Shown piece after piece: positions 41,354 to 50,466 of a DNA stretch of 64,000 nt. Made by a program: the position numbers and the translations under genes. The notes beneath the pieces are model-generated. The model was given only the letters and a program-made list of their open reading frames with translations, was not told where the DNA came from and made no database searches. Positions within the stretch are counted from its first letter, which is position 1, and each line of letters starts with the position of its first letter. The stretch is from NCBI RefSeq assembly GCF_003591485.1, contig NZ_QZCF01000001.1:372001-436000 (forward strand). Direction: 5' to 3'. This stretch comes from Paenibacillus sp. 1011MAR3C5. GTDB lineage: Bacteria > Bacillota > Bacilli > Paenibacillales > Paenibacillaceae.

Positions 41354-42223
41354 TCACTGAAGCGCGGCCAGCACCTCTTCCTTCATCGCCGCAACCGGCG
41401 CAGGCTGGCCCGTCCAATATTCAAACGCATAGGCCCCTTGATAAATAAACATGCCCAGTCCGCCGTGAGCGATGCAGCCTTGCTGCTCCGCGTCACGCAG
41501 AAACTTGGTCTTCAGCGGATTGTAGATCAGATCGCTCGCTACAGCGCCCGGCTTCAGCCAGTGCCCTGTCACGGGAGATTGATCCACCTGCGGGAACATG
41601 CCGACCGAAGTCGTATTAATGACAATGTCCGCATCCCCGCACAGCTCCTCCAGCCGATCGCTGGACGAAGCCGCAAGCTGCACCCCGCCGGATTCCAGAG
41701 AAGCCGCCAATTCTTCCGCACGCTGAATCGTACGGTTCGTGACCGTAATTCGTGCGGGCTTCTCTTGCAATAGAGCGTAGACAATGCCGCGAGAAGCGCC
41801 TCCGGCGCCAATCACGACAATATGCTTGCCTTCTAGGGACGGAGCCGCTTCTTCCTTCAGGGATCGGACGTAGCCAATGCCGTCGGTATTATAGCCGATA
41901 AGCCGGCCATTGTCATTCACGATCGTATTCACAGCGCCGATCGCTCTGGCGCCTTCGTGAATCTCATCCAGCAAATCCATCACCCGCAGCTTATGCGGAA
42001 TCGTCACATTGACTCCGCGGATGCCCATCGCTCTTACGCCGCGAATGAAATCCTCCAGCTTATTATCCGTGATGTGAAAGGCAGCATACGCACCGTTGAT
42101 CGCCGTCTCCCGGAACGCCCGGTTCATCATAATCGGCGATTTTGAATGGCGAATGGGATCGCCGATAACGCCGTACAGCACGGTATGGCTATCGATGCCT
42201 TGTCTTGCGGTATGTCCTGTCAT
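41354..42223 (-). CDS. aroE: Shikimate dehydrogenase (NADP+)
   Basis: A 289-residue shikimate pathway enzyme that reduces 3-dehydroshikimate to shikimate. The N-terminal substrate domain shows GVIGDPIRHSKSPIMMN and NVTIPHKLRVMDLLDE (catalytic Lys). The C-terminal NADP fold shows VVIGAGGASRGIVYAL and TVTNRT, and GLGMFIYQGAYAFEYWTG is the late signature. ATG 42223 is chosen for GGGAGGGG eight nt upstream; eight extra residues to 42247 would lie over that site. It is part of the yqeG-yqeM block. Confidence 0.95.
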   Translation of the reverse strand: MTGHTARQGIDSHTVLYGVIGDPIRHSKSPIMMNRAFRETAINGAYAAFHITDNKLEDFIRGVRAMGIRGVNVTIPHKLRVMDLLDEIHEGARAIGAVNTIVNDNGRLIGYNTDGIGYVRSLKEEAAPSLEGKHIVVIGAGGASRGIVYALLQEKPARITVTNRTIQRAEELAASLESGGVQLAASSSDRLEELCGDADIVINTTSVGMFPQVDQSPVTGHWLKPGAVASDLIYNPLKTKFLRDAEQQGCIAHGGLGMFIYQGAYAFEYWTGQPAPVAAMKEEVLAALQ

Positions 42224-42250
42224 GGCTGTTCCCCTCCCAAGGCGCATGCC

Positions 42251-43378
42251 TTAAATCATGGAATCGCGAAGCAGTACCTTGACGCCTTTCGGGGCGTATA
42301 TATCCACGAGCGCCCCTCGGGAGCCATTGGCTTGAATCCAGCCGAGACCGGAAATGAAGATGTCCTGTCGTTCCCCCTGCCGGACCTTGAGCGAATGTCT
42401 TGTCCACGCCGGTATTGTCTCCAGCTCCGCCGTCGTAGGCGCGCCAAGCAGCTCGCCTTTATGATTGTCGTACAGATCGTCGGCACGCTCCAGCTTGGTA
42501 CGATGCACATTCAGCGCATTCGACAGATATAGCGTAAACGACTGCCGCTCGCCTTCGACAAAGTCGAAGCGGACAAGGCTTCCGATGAATAGCGTCTGCT
42601 GCTCATTCAATTGATAGACAAGCGGCTTAATCGGCTTGTCCGGCATAAGCGTGCCCAGGAAGCTGCGCGGTACGACCTCGGTCATACGGCTTGTATAGAC
42701 AATTCCTGGCGTATCGATAATCGCCTTGCCGTCCTCCAGCGGGATATGGACTGCGTCCAGCGTAGTGCCCGGATAACGGGAGGTTGTAAGCTCGCGTTCC
42801 ATATCGCTGTAGTCGCGGATCAAGCGGTTGATCAGCGTTGATTTGCCGACATTGGTTGCGCCGACGACATAGACATCGCGTCCCTGGCGGTGACGGTCAA
42901 GCGACTCGATAATATGGTCGAACCCCATATTGCGCTTGGCGCTGCACAATACAACATCGACGGTTCTGAGCCCTTGCGCCTTCGCTTGCTTCTGAACCCA
43001 ATTGCGAATCCGGTTCAAGTTCATGCCCTTTGGCAGCAAGTCGATTTTGTTCACAACGAGCAGTACCGGGTTGTTGCCGACGAACCGCTGCAAGCCCGAA
43101 ATCAGGCTGCCTTCAAAATCGTACAAGTCGACAATATGCACCACCAGGCTGTCAGTCGCACCAATCCCGCCTAATAGCCGCAGGAAATCATCCTGATCAA
43201 TGGCGACCGATGAAGCTTCATTATAGTGCCGGATACGGAAGCATCGCTGACAGATGACCGGCTCCTTCGCGATCGTTGCTTCCGGGATATAACCAGCCTC
43301 GTCCGGATTGCCGGATTGCAGGCGCACGCCACAGCCTGCGCATGATTGCTCCGTATGTTCTCTAAGCTGCCCTTCCAT
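42251..43378 (-). CDS. yqeH: Circularly permuted GTPase YqeH
   Basis: A 375-residue ribosome-assembly GTPase needed for the 30S subunit. The N-terminus has a four-cysteine zinc finger (CAGCGVRLQ and CQRCFRIRHYNE). GTPase motifs occur in permuted order: G4 NKIDLLPKG and G5 SAKRNMG come before G1 GATNVGKSTLIN and G3 DTPGI. A C-terminal RNA-binding part follows. It starts on the last base of the yqeG stop codon (TAATG) and continues toward aroE. Confidence 0.95.
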   Translation of the reverse strand: MEGQLREHTEQSCAGCGVRLQSGNPDEAGYIPEATIAKEPVICQRCFRIRHYNEASSVAIDQDDFLRLLGGIGATDSLVVHIVDLYDFEGSLISGLQRFVGNNPVLLVVNKIDLLPKGMNLNRIRNWVQKQAKAQGLRTVDVVLCSAKRNMGFDHIIESLDRHRQGRDVYVVGATNVGKSTLINRLIRDYSDMERELTTSRYPGTTLDAVHIPLEDGKAIIDTPGIVYTSRMTEVVPRSFLGTLMPDKPIKPLVYQLNEQQTLFIGSLVRFDFVEGERQSFTLYLSNALNVHRTKLERADDLYDNHKGELLGAPTTAELETIPAWTRHSLKVRQGERQDIFISGLGWIQANGSRGALVDIYAPKGVKVLLRDSMI

Positions 43379-43902
43379 TACTTCGTTCCCTCCTCATACC
43401 ACAAGCCGCGCTTTCTTAACCGTGCCAGCGCAAATCTCTCTAATCCTCTGTTTACCTTTGTCATGACGCCCTCATCAGCCGGTGAAATAGGCGCCACCAG
43501 AATCGTATATAGCCCCATCCGGTTGCCGCCGAGCACATCGGTCATCATCTGGTCGCCAATCATAACCGTATGCTCCGCCTTAAGGCCAAGAATGGCTAGC
43601 GCCTTGCGGAATGCGCCTTGCGTCGGCTTTCTCGCCGCATGCACGAACGGAATATCGAGCGGGGCAGCGAATTGTCCGACCCGCGTCTCGTTATTGTTGG
43701 ACACGATGACGACCTTGAAGCCGGCCTCCCGCACCTTGTCCAGCCATATGACAAGCTCCGGCGTGGCAAGAGGCTCCTTGGCGCCGACGAGCGTATTATC
43801 CAAATCCGTAATAATGCCGCGTACGCCCTCAGCGTACAACACATTCAAATCAATATCATATACCGAATGAACGCGCATATTCGGCAATAATCTCTCGAAC
43901 AT
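43378..43902 (-). CDS. yqeG: HAD-superfamily phosphatase YqeG
   Basis: A 174-residue HAD hydrolase of subfamily IIIA. Motif I is ITDLDNTLVGAKE, with both aspartates, motif II is VIVSNN, and the late acidic motif is MIGDQMMTDVLGG. The physiological substrate is not known; mitochondrial relatives act on phosphatidylglycerophosphate. It is the first gene of the block and has its own promoter. Confidence 0.93.
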   Translation of the reverse strand: MFERLLPNMRVHSVYDIDLNVLYAEGVRGIITDLDNTLVGAKEPLATPELVIWLDKVREAGFKVVIVSNNNETRVGQFAAPLDIPFVHAARKPTQGAFRKALAILGLKAEHTVMIGDQMMTDVLGGNRMGLYTILVAPISPADEGVMTKVNRGLERFALARLRKRGLWYEEGTK

Positions 43903-43941
43903 AACCGATATCCCTCTGCTTTCTGCCTGCTATCTTACGAA

Positions 43942-43971
43942 ACTATACCATATAAACGGAATTTGTTGCAA
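43942..43971 (-). promoter_or_regulatory. Promoter of the yqeG-yqeM block
   Basis: On the minus strand TTGCAA, an 18-nt spacer and TATAGT fit a sigma-A promoter 40 nt before yqeG. Confidence 0.55.
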
Positions 43972-43978
43972 AGAAATA

Positions 43979-44005
43979 CCGCCTGCCAGCATCGCTGTCA
44001 GGCGG
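43979..44005 (-). terminator. Terminator of the transglutaminase operon
   Basis: CCGCCTG-A-CAGC-GAT-GCTG-G-CAGGCGG is a strong stem with one mismatch on the minus strand, followed by TATTTCTTT. Confidence 0.8.
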
Positions 44006-44035
44006 CAGTCTATTCGAACACGAACCTAGACCCAT

Positions 44036-46267
44036 TTACTTCAATTCACCAATCAAGTACCGGACTTTGTTCGTATAACGCTCGACTTCTTCCTTCGTTG
44101 CGCCCGCAGCTCCGTACTTCGCTTTCTCAAAGCCGTCCAGCACGGTTCGGAAGTCATCCTGCAGCCGCCGCTGGCTCTGCGACCAGCGGGCTACTGCTTC
44201 GCGCAAGGTCTCATGCTCTTCACGCTTCATGCCCCTCTTCTTGCAGAAGCGAATGAGACGGTTAGCCTCCAGCACAATCTGTTCGTTTGTATTCAAATTG
44301 CCGTGCCTGATTTTGAACCAGGCCATTGCCATCTGGCGGCGCTTCACAATCAACCAAGCGGCTGCAGCGATAACCAGTACAGCCAGGCTCGCCAATCCCC
44401 ATACCCGGCTTGGCCCTCCGGATGTTTTCACTACGGCATCCGGCGACTCCGACAGCTCTTCTTCAGGCAAAGACAACTCAAGCTCTTCGCCCTCCGGCGA
44501 CACATACGGAAAACGGAAGCCCGACGTCGGCTCGAATGGAATCCAGCCGAATCCCTCGAAGTAAATTTCGACCCAGGAATGCGCATCTGAATTGCGAACC
44601 GTATAGGTGCCTGCGCCTGTAGGATTGTATCTCTCGCCATCCAGCATGTTGTCCCCCGGCGGCCCATAACGATCAACCGGCAGGATGCCTGGCGTAAAGC
44701 CCTTTACCCATCGGCTGGGCAAGCCTACGCTTCGGGCCATGACAGCCATCGCGGTCGAGAAGTAATCGCAATACCCTTCCTGGAGCTCGAACAGAAACCC
44801 GTCAACGAAGTCTACGCTGTTGCCCGAAAGCTTGGATAAGTCCGGCTTATTATTGTAGATATAGTTTTGCCTCAAGTACGTTTCGATCAGCTTGGCGCGG
44901 TCATAATCGGTAGTGCCCTCTGCCGTGATCTCCTCAGTGAGCTCCCTTACCCGTTCAGGCAGACTGGACGGCAAGCTAAGATAATACGGATCTAGACCGT
45001 TCGGCAGAGTCGCTTCAGCGGTACGAAGTCCCTCTTCATCCAGCGAGACAACGAATGAGGTGACCGAATAGGACTTAGGATACGGCAATGATTCATTCCA
45101 TCTCAATTCCCAATGCTCCGGCGACCATCTCATTGCATTCGACATGACGGCTGCCGTTTCGTCGTTGATCCAATTGACTTTCGAGACGGGAGCCGCGCCG
45201 AACAGAATGGGATAAGCATCCTCGCGCTCCAGCGTTACGACCTGGTGCACCTCAGTAAGCTGCGCTCTCTCCCTGCCGCCTCCGTCAGTGAGTGAGGCTT
45301 CCGCCATGACCCGGTCGCCATCGATCATCAGAGCATTTCTCCAGCCTTGGCCGGTATATTCTCCCAGCGTCTCCCCGCGCCAATAGCTTCGCTGTGAGGT
45401 CGATACCGTCATCATTGGGGAGAAGTCGTAATCAAACCCTCCGCCCAATATATCGTCATTCCGGCTATAGCCGGAGCTGGAATTGCCTACCTCAGCCGTA
45501 AAATCATCTCGTTGCAGAGCCTTGTCTCCCAGGAAAACTTGGACCTCTTCCCCGCGCGCTTTTTTCCAGATCGTATAAGGATCCTGCAGCAAGGGAGAAA
45601 TGGAGGGCACGTTCAGCGCAATCACCAGCAGCACCGACAGCACAATAACAGCGGGAGTAAATACCCGGATCGGATATTCCAACAGCTCCTTCAAGCTCTC
45701 GGGATGCGTACGCTGGAGCCTGTCCAGATGGTTCAATACGAGCCATGCCAGGCCTATGAATACGACAACGGCGACATTATCCCAAAGCCAAATCGGCGTA
45801 AAGGAATCCGCAACCGTCAAGAGGACTATGCTCGCTCCGATAAGTCCGAACATCCTTGGCCGGGTTACCGTCCATCTCGTGAACAGCCAGTGAATAACGA
45901 GCAGCGACAATCCGATCCACAGAAACGGATGCAGCCCAGCCAGCGTCTCCCTGAACCACCAGCCCCATCCTCCGGAATCCGCCGAAGGCGTAGCCGACCA
46001 TTCTATCCTCGCGAACCGGAAGGTGATGAACACCGCAGCCGCGAATTGAAGCAGCAAACGAATGATCCATCCTTTTAAAGGAAGAACAATATCGATAATG
46101 GCCGCGATCGCAAGCGTATAATAAGCAATCTTGAACGATTCCGGCCACCAGTAATTTTCGAAGATGGACAGAGAGCTCATCAGAATAGCAGCTACGAACA
46201 GGGAAACGAAGCGATCATACCAGTTCAGCTTTAAATAAGAAGCGATCCAGAATGTCAGCTTTTTCAT
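44036..46267 (-). CDS. Transglutaminase-like membrane protein (TgpA/YebA type)
   Basis: A 743-residue protein with five or six N-terminal membrane segments (about 14-200), an extracytoplasmic transglutaminase-like domain and one further segment (about 610-630) before a cytoplasmic tail. The papain-like triad is visible in QEGYCDYFSTAMAVMARSVG (Cys), NSDAHSWVEIYFEGFGW (His) and IPFEPTSGF. The actual reaction and target are unknown; such proteins always pair with MoxR and DUF58. ATG 46267 overlaps the DUF58 stop in ATGA and is preferred over upstream in-frame codons. Confidence 0.9.
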   Translation of the reverse strand: MKKLTFWIASYLKLNWYDRFVSLFVAAILMSSLSIFENYWWPESFKIAYYTLAIAAIIDIVLPLKGWIIRLLLQFAAAVFITFRFARIEWSATPSADSGGWGWWFRETLAGLHPFLWIGLSLLVIHWLFTRWTVTRPRMFGLIGASIVLLTVADSFTPIWLWDNVAVVVFIGLAWLVLNHLDRLQRTHPESLKELLEYPIRVFTPAVIVLSVLLVIALNVPSISPLLQDPYTIWKKARGEEVQVFLGDKALQRDDFTAEVGNSSSGYSRNDDILGGGFDYDFSPMMTVSTSQRSYWRGETLGEYTGQGWRNALMIDGDRVMAEASLTDGGGRERAQLTEVHQVVTLEREDAYPILFGAAPVSKVNWINDETAAVMSNAMRWSPEHWELRWNESLPYPKSYSVTSFVVSLDEEGLRTAEATLPNGLDPYYLSLPSSLPERVRELTEEITAEGTTDYDRAKLIETYLRQNYIYNNKPDLSKLSGNSVDFVDGFLFELQEGYCDYFSTAMAVMARSVGLPSRWVKGFTPGILPVDRYGPPGDNMLDGERYNPTGAGTYTVRNSDAHSWVEIYFEGFGWIPFEPTSGFRFPYVSPEGEELELSLPEEELSESPDAVVKTSGGPSRVWGLASLAVLVIAAAAWLIVKRRQMAMAWFKIRHGNLNTNEQIVLEANRLIRFCKKRGMKREEHETLREAVARWSQSQRRLQDDFRTVLDGFEKAKYGAAGATKEEVERYTNKVRYLIGELK

Positions 46268-47514
46268 GCGATCCCGCTCCCTTCGAGCGCTGCGGGAAGA
46301 TCTTGCAGCCGCTTGATATCGTAGACCATCCAACCCCGGCTCTCCAAAATGCGCTTCCACGCCACATTCCCGCTAATTCGATTTGCAGGTGATCCGATAT
46401 GAATGAGGCATGGCGTCACGCCTTTGCGCGAGAGCCATTCCATGCTTTGAATAACTTGCTCGCCGGTCTCCGAGGAGATCACAATTGCGAAGCAGCCCGG
46501 CTCTACGGCCGATTGGGCTTGCTGCAAGGAGGCATATAACGGATGTGGGGCGTCCGCATCGACACTCGTCAGATGCTTCAATACCATGTTCCGTTGGTCC
46601 GCACCCGACTTCGGCGGCAGAATCGCCATCTCTTCCCCGACCGACAACAGCCCCATTGCCGTATCGTCTCTGAAGCCGTGCTCCATGAAGGAAGCCGCTA
46701 CGGAGACGGCAAGCTCGAAGGGCTCCGCCACCGCTCCATCTTGCGGCGTCAGATGGCGGTCCAGTATGAGCAGCGTCCGCGGCAGCGACTCCCGCTCGAA
46801 TGCCTTCGACTTCCATTGGCCGGTCTTGGCCGTCGCGTTCCAATGGACCCGCGACAGCCTGTCGCCGTGATGGTATTCGCGCACGCCGTTAATTTGCGTC
46901 GTCTCCTTCGCGGACCTGGACGCCGTCGCATGCGAGTAGGGCCCGCGTATCCCTTGCCGGAATCCGTTCCATTGGCGAAGCGGAACCGTCTGGGGCAATA
47001 CGCTGAATGCCGCATCCGAACGAAATTGGCCGGTATGCTCGAACAAGCCGAATACATCGTAGGACAGACATTCCGTATCTTTGAATTGATAGTTGCCGCG
47101 CGCAAGCGGCGGCGTACGGTACGTCACTTCTCCACTGCGCTTCCAGTTCGGTACGAAGGAGGTCTCGAAGCTGAGCGCCTGACCGTTGTGACGGATGAGA
47201 CCGTCTCTTACGATAACGTAAGGAAGGGGGAAGAACCCCGGGATCTTCACATTCAAACTAACATCGAGCGCTTCGCCTGACGTAATCGCGCTATGACCGG
47301 ACGCGCTGTGTCCGGAATACGATCTCGCGCCTGCCACTTTATTAATGCCGCTCCAGCGGCCAAGTATCAAATAAACCAGAAGCATGTTCAAAATGATAAA
47401 CAGCATCAATGCCGTCTTGCCGCCCTGGAACAGGAAATAAAACAGGCTGCAGCCATAGACGAAGGCGACAAATTGCCAGCGGTATTGTTTAGCTTTCGTC
47501 GCATGGATCCTCAT
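46264..47514 (-). CDS. DUF58 domain protein
   Basis: A 416-residue protein with two N-terminal membrane segments (about 13-48), a beta-rich part, and the conserved DUF58 stretch GVREYHHGDRLSRVHWNATAKTGQWKSKAFE (about 210-240) leading into a von Willebrand A-like fold (LLILDRHLTP, metal site altered). It is the middle gene of the MoxR-DUF58-transglutaminase trio, which is thought to act as a chaperone or maturation system for envelope complexes. The MoxR gene ends 4 nt upstream of it. Confidence 0.9.
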   Translation of the reverse strand: MRIHATKAKQYRWQFVAFVYGCSLFYFLFQGGKTALMLFIILNMLLVYLILGRWSGINKVAGARSYSGHSASGHSAITSGEALDVSLNVKIPGFFPLPYVIVRDGLIRHNGQALSFETSFVPNWKRSGEVTYRTPPLARGNYQFKDTECLSYDVFGLFEHTGQFRSDAAFSVLPQTVPLRQWNGFRQGIRGPYSHATASRSAKETTQINGVREYHHGDRLSRVHWNATAKTGQWKSKAFERESLPRTLLILDRHLTPQDGAVAEPFELAVSVAASFMEHGFRDDTAMGLLSVGEEMAILPPKSGADQRNMVLKHLTSVDADAPHPLYASLQQAQSAVEPGCFAIVISSETGEQVIQSMEWLSRKGVTPCLIHIGSPANRISGNVAWKRILESRGWMVYDIKRLQDLPAALEGSGIA

Positions 47515-47518
47515 CGGA

Positions 47519-48475
47519 TTAACGCTCTAGCCGAACCGGCACTTTCGTCGATTGGACGATCTGGCTGACGATATCCTCCCCGCGCAGCCCGTTCATGCGC
47601 GCTTCGGTACGGAGCAATAACCGGTGAGAGAGAACATAGGATGCAAGCGCCTTCACATCATCTGGCGTCACATAATCGCGCTGGCGTAGGAAGGCATGCG
47701 CTTTCGCCGCTTTGGTCAGCGCAATCGCGGCCCTTGGGCTTGCGCCCAGCAGGATGCTCGTATGCTCGCGGGTGCCCCTTACGAGCTCAATGATATAGTT
47801 GCCCACAGCATCATCGACATGTACTTCAGTCACTTGCCGCTGAATGCTGATCATGTCCGTCATATCCAGCACCGGCTGTACCCGGTCGGACGGATGATCG
47901 CCGGAGCTCGATGTAATCATGCGGCGCTCATCCTCGGCGCTCGGGTAGCCAAGCGACAGCTTCATCATGAACCGGTCAAGCTGGGCCTCCGGCAGCGTGT
48001 AAGTGCCTTCAAATTCAATCGGATTTTGCGTGGCCAGCAGCATGAAAGGCCGGGGCAGCTCATACGTATCGCCGTCCACGGTAACATGGCCCTCCTCCAT
48101 CGCTTCAAGCAGCGCGGATTGCGTCTTGGTCGTCGCTCTATTAATCTCGTCTGCCAGCAGAATGTTCGTCATGACGGGACCGGGACGGAACAGAAAGCTC
48201 TCCTGCTTCGGATGATAGATCGAGACGCCAGTTATATCGGTAGGAAGCAAATCGGGATTGCACTGAATTCGTCTGAATTGGCCTCCTATGGACTTTGCCA
48301 ATGCTTTGACAAGCTGTGTTTTGCCGGTGCCCGGCACGTCCTCAAGCAGCACATGGCCGCCAGCCATGACCGCGATTAGCAGTCTTTCAATTTCTTCATG
48401 TTTTCCCAGGATACAAGTATCTAAGTTTCGGAGAATCGATGTGCATAATTCCATATCTGCCGTGCGGATATCCAT
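47519..48475 (-). CDS. MoxR-family AAA+ ATPase
   Basis: A 318-residue AAA+ chaperone-like ATPase. Walker A is LEDVPGTGKTQLVKAL, Walker B NILLADEINRATTKTQSALLEAMEE, sensor 1 ATQNPIEFEGTYTLPEAQLDRF, and the C-terminal lid contains GASPRAAIALTKAAKAHAF. ATG 48475 has GGGAGG seven nt upstream; the longer frame crosses a terminator and is unlikely. First gene of the operon. Confidence 0.93.
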   Translation of the reverse strand: MDIRTADMELCTSILRNLDTCILGKHEEIERLLIAVMAGGHVLLEDVPGTGKTQLVKALAKSIGGQFRRIQCNPDLLPTDITGVSIYHPKQESFLFRPGPVMTNILLADEINRATTKTQSALLEAMEEGHVTVDGDTYELPRPFMLLATQNPIEFEGTYTLPEAQLDRFMMKLSLGYPSAEDERRMITSSSGDHPSDRVQPVLDMTDMISIQRQVTEVHVDDAVGNYIIELVRGTREHTSILLGASPRAAIALTKAAKAHAFLRQRDYVTPDDVKALASYVLSHRLLLRTEARMNGLRGEDIVSQIVQSTKVPVRLER

Positions 48476-48565
48476 GACATAACCTCCCGGAAATATAATC
48501 TGAGATAATAGTACCATTTTACAGTAACGCATTGATGGAGCACAAATCGCAGCGCTACAAAAAAT

Positions 48566-48593
48566 ATTGGAGAATCCCACAGAATCCTCCAAT
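48566..48593 (-). terminator. Terminator of the lipoprotein gene
   Basis: ATTGGAG pairs with CTCCAAT on the minus strand, with partial pairing inside the loop, followed by ATTTTTTG. It separates the lipoprotein gene from the MoxR operon. Confidence 0.7.
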
Positions 48594-48674
48594 TCAAGTG
48601 CCGAGCGCTTGTACCTAATGCCGGGCTAGCCCCGCCAGGAGCCTCATCTTGCATCCATGCGACCGTATTGCCGA

Positions 48675-49970
48675 TCAATCCGCTTTCGCTTTAAGGCGAA
48701 ATTGAAGCGAATGTTCATGCACTTCATAGTCGTATTGATTCCTTATAGGGGAAACTGGATCTAACGGACTCTCCGCGGCTGTTGCAGACTTCTTTCCCGT
48801 CTTCACTTCATAGGTGTAATAGAAGACATTCGATTCTCTTACTTCATCGTCTGCTCGATACTCATATTCCCTGATTACTGCCGTACTTTCATTTTCCCAT
48901 CCGGCTACTTCGATGCTTCTGCCCTTGGACGCTTGCAGCGATCTTATTGGCTTGGCGTTCTTGTCCAGGAAATCGATCTGCTGCGGGGCAATGATCAAGA
49001 AATCCATATCGATCGCCTTCACCCATCTATCGGCCGCATCAGCCGACTCTACCCAAGCGATCGAGCCCGCTGCATTCCACTTCACCTTATCGCTTGGTAC
49101 ATAGTGGTCCTCCGGCAATAGATAGGCTCCCTGCGCCTTACCACTCATATCATAAAAGGTTACGGCTCCGCTCTCATCGTCAAAGGCAAAGCGGTCCATT
49201 GCCGGTGATACAAACAAGGACGGATATCCGGTCGTAGAATGAGGAATGACTCTAAATGACTCGTCCAATCGCTGATCGGTTCCACTCTTCAAGTCGAACA
49301 GCCATATCGTCCCTTCGAAGCTTTGGAGAAACAGCATGCCCTTCTCTTCATCCCATCGCTTCTGATAGATCTTGTCATAAGGATCCATTTCCGGCCATAT
49401 ATCGGAATGCAGTCGTTCAAGCTCGCCCGTCTCCGTGTGGAGTATAGAGAGATGAACCTTCACTCCGTCATCCGTAACCTCAGGCTCAAGGAGAAGCACG
49501 CGATTGTCGCCTAGCTTGCCTAGAATTCCCGAGTTGGAAATAAAGAAATTATAGCCTGGAAGGTTAGAGCCCGGAATGGTCTGGACCAGCCGAATCTCAG
49601 CCGTTCCCGCAGCCGGATCAACGGAGACGAGAGCATCGGTCAAGTTGTGATCATCATGGAAAACATGCAGGTATTGATAGATGCGGCTTTGAAGCTCAAC
49701 CGAAGACTTCACGTAGAAGCTAAAGCTATCGCCCATCCCGTCCAGCTTCACAAGAAGAGTGCCGTCCTGCTGTACAGCTGGCGATAGCACCAGATTTCTT
49801 TCGCTTAAGGCTGTAGTGGGCTCTACTTCAGGCGCAGTCTGCGGCTGCTCCACAACCGGCAACGGGCTGCTTGTCGGCTGGACCGTCTTCTCCTCGCCCG
49901 CACATGCACCAAGGACGAGAGTCGCAAGAAGCGCAAGCAGGATCAGCTTGCTTTTGAACATGATATGCAT
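48675..49970 (-). CDS. Putative lipoprotein with beta-propeller-like repeats
   Basis: A 431-residue exported protein. The signal peptide ends in the lipobox LGAC (Cys about 22), followed by a Pro/Thr/Val-rich linker to residue 55. The remainder alternates strand-rich units such as IWLFDLKSGTDQRLDES, VTFYDMSGKAQGAYLLPEDH and KWNAAGSIAWVE, which suggests a propeller. I do not recognise a family or function. ATG 49970 has GGAGG seven nt upstream. It is monocistronic. Confidence 0.75.
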   Translation of the reverse strand: MHIMFKSKLILLALLATLVLGACAGEEKTVQPTSSPLPVVEQPQTAPEVEPTTALSERNLVLSPAVQQDGTLLVKLDGMGDSFSFYVKSSVELQSRIYQYLHVFHDDHNLTDALVSVDPAAGTAEIRLVQTIPGSNLPGYNFFISNSGILGKLGDNRVLLLEPEVTDDGVKVHLSILHTETGELERLHSDIWPEMDPYDKIYQKRWDEEKGMLFLQSFEGTIWLFDLKSGTDQRLDESFRVIPHSTTGYPSLFVSPAMDRFAFDDESGAVTFYDMSGKAQGAYLLPEDHYVPSDKVKWNAAGSIAWVESADAADRWVKAIDMDFLIIAPQQIDFLDKNAKPIRSLQASKGRSIEVAGWENESTAVIREYEYRADDEVRESNVFYYTYEVKTGKKSATAAESPLDPVSPIRNQYDYEVHEHSLQFRLKAKAD

Positions 49971-50063
49971 GACAACACCTCCAAACACTAGACGTAAACT
50001 TCCCAAAAAGGTTGCCATATTTTCCAAATACCCGCTCGTTCCAATAGGACTATGGAACGACAA

Positions 50064-50091
50064 CAACCTGTTGAGCAAGCTCAACAGGTTG
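50064..50091. terminator. Stem-loop after the spoVA genes
   Basis: CAACCTGTTGAGC and GCTCAACAGGTTG are perfect 13-bp arms with a two-base centre. It lies 25 nt past spoVAE on the minus strand. The T run is poor (GTTGTTG), so it may stabilise the 3' end as much as terminate. Confidence 0.55.
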
Positions 50092-50115
50092 TAATGGTTT
50101 ATAGGAGGGGCCTAT

Positions 50116-50466
50116 TCAGCCTTTAGGCCGAATAATTAAGGCTGCAAGAAACGAGAATATAATCGCGGCCGATATGCCCGCGCTCGTCACTTTGAATATG
50201 CCGGAGATGACACCGATCCACCCCGACTTGTGCAGTTCCGTCAAGGCGCCATGCACGAGCGCGTTGCCGAAGCTTGTAATGGGAACGGTAGCGCCGGCAC
50301 CCGCAAATTTAATGAGCGGCTCGTAGAGATCCAGTCCGTCAACAATGGCCCCGATTACGACAAGTGTAGCCATGGTATGCGCCGGCGTCAGCTTCACTAC
50401 ATCGAACATCAGCTGTCCGAGCACGCAGATCGCGCCGCCGACAAGGAACGCCCATAGAAAAATCAT
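50116..50466 (-). CDS. spoVAE: Stage V sporulation protein AE (SpoVAEb type)
   Basis: A 116-residue membrane protein with four hydrophobic segments, part of the SpoVA channel that moves dipicolinic acid into the forespore and out at germination. It is paralogous to SpoVAC: FLVGGAICVLGQLMFD and FAGAGATVPITSFGNALVHGA match the same places there. It overlaps spoVAD by 4 bp and is the last gene of a three-gene cassette. spoVAA, AB and AF are not here. Confidence 0.93.
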   Translation of the reverse strand: MIFLWAFLVGGAICVLGQLMFDVVKLTPAHTMATLVVIGAIVDGLDLYEPLIKFAGAGATVPITSFGNALVHGALTELHKSGWIGVISGIFKVTSAGISAAIIFSFLAALIIRPKG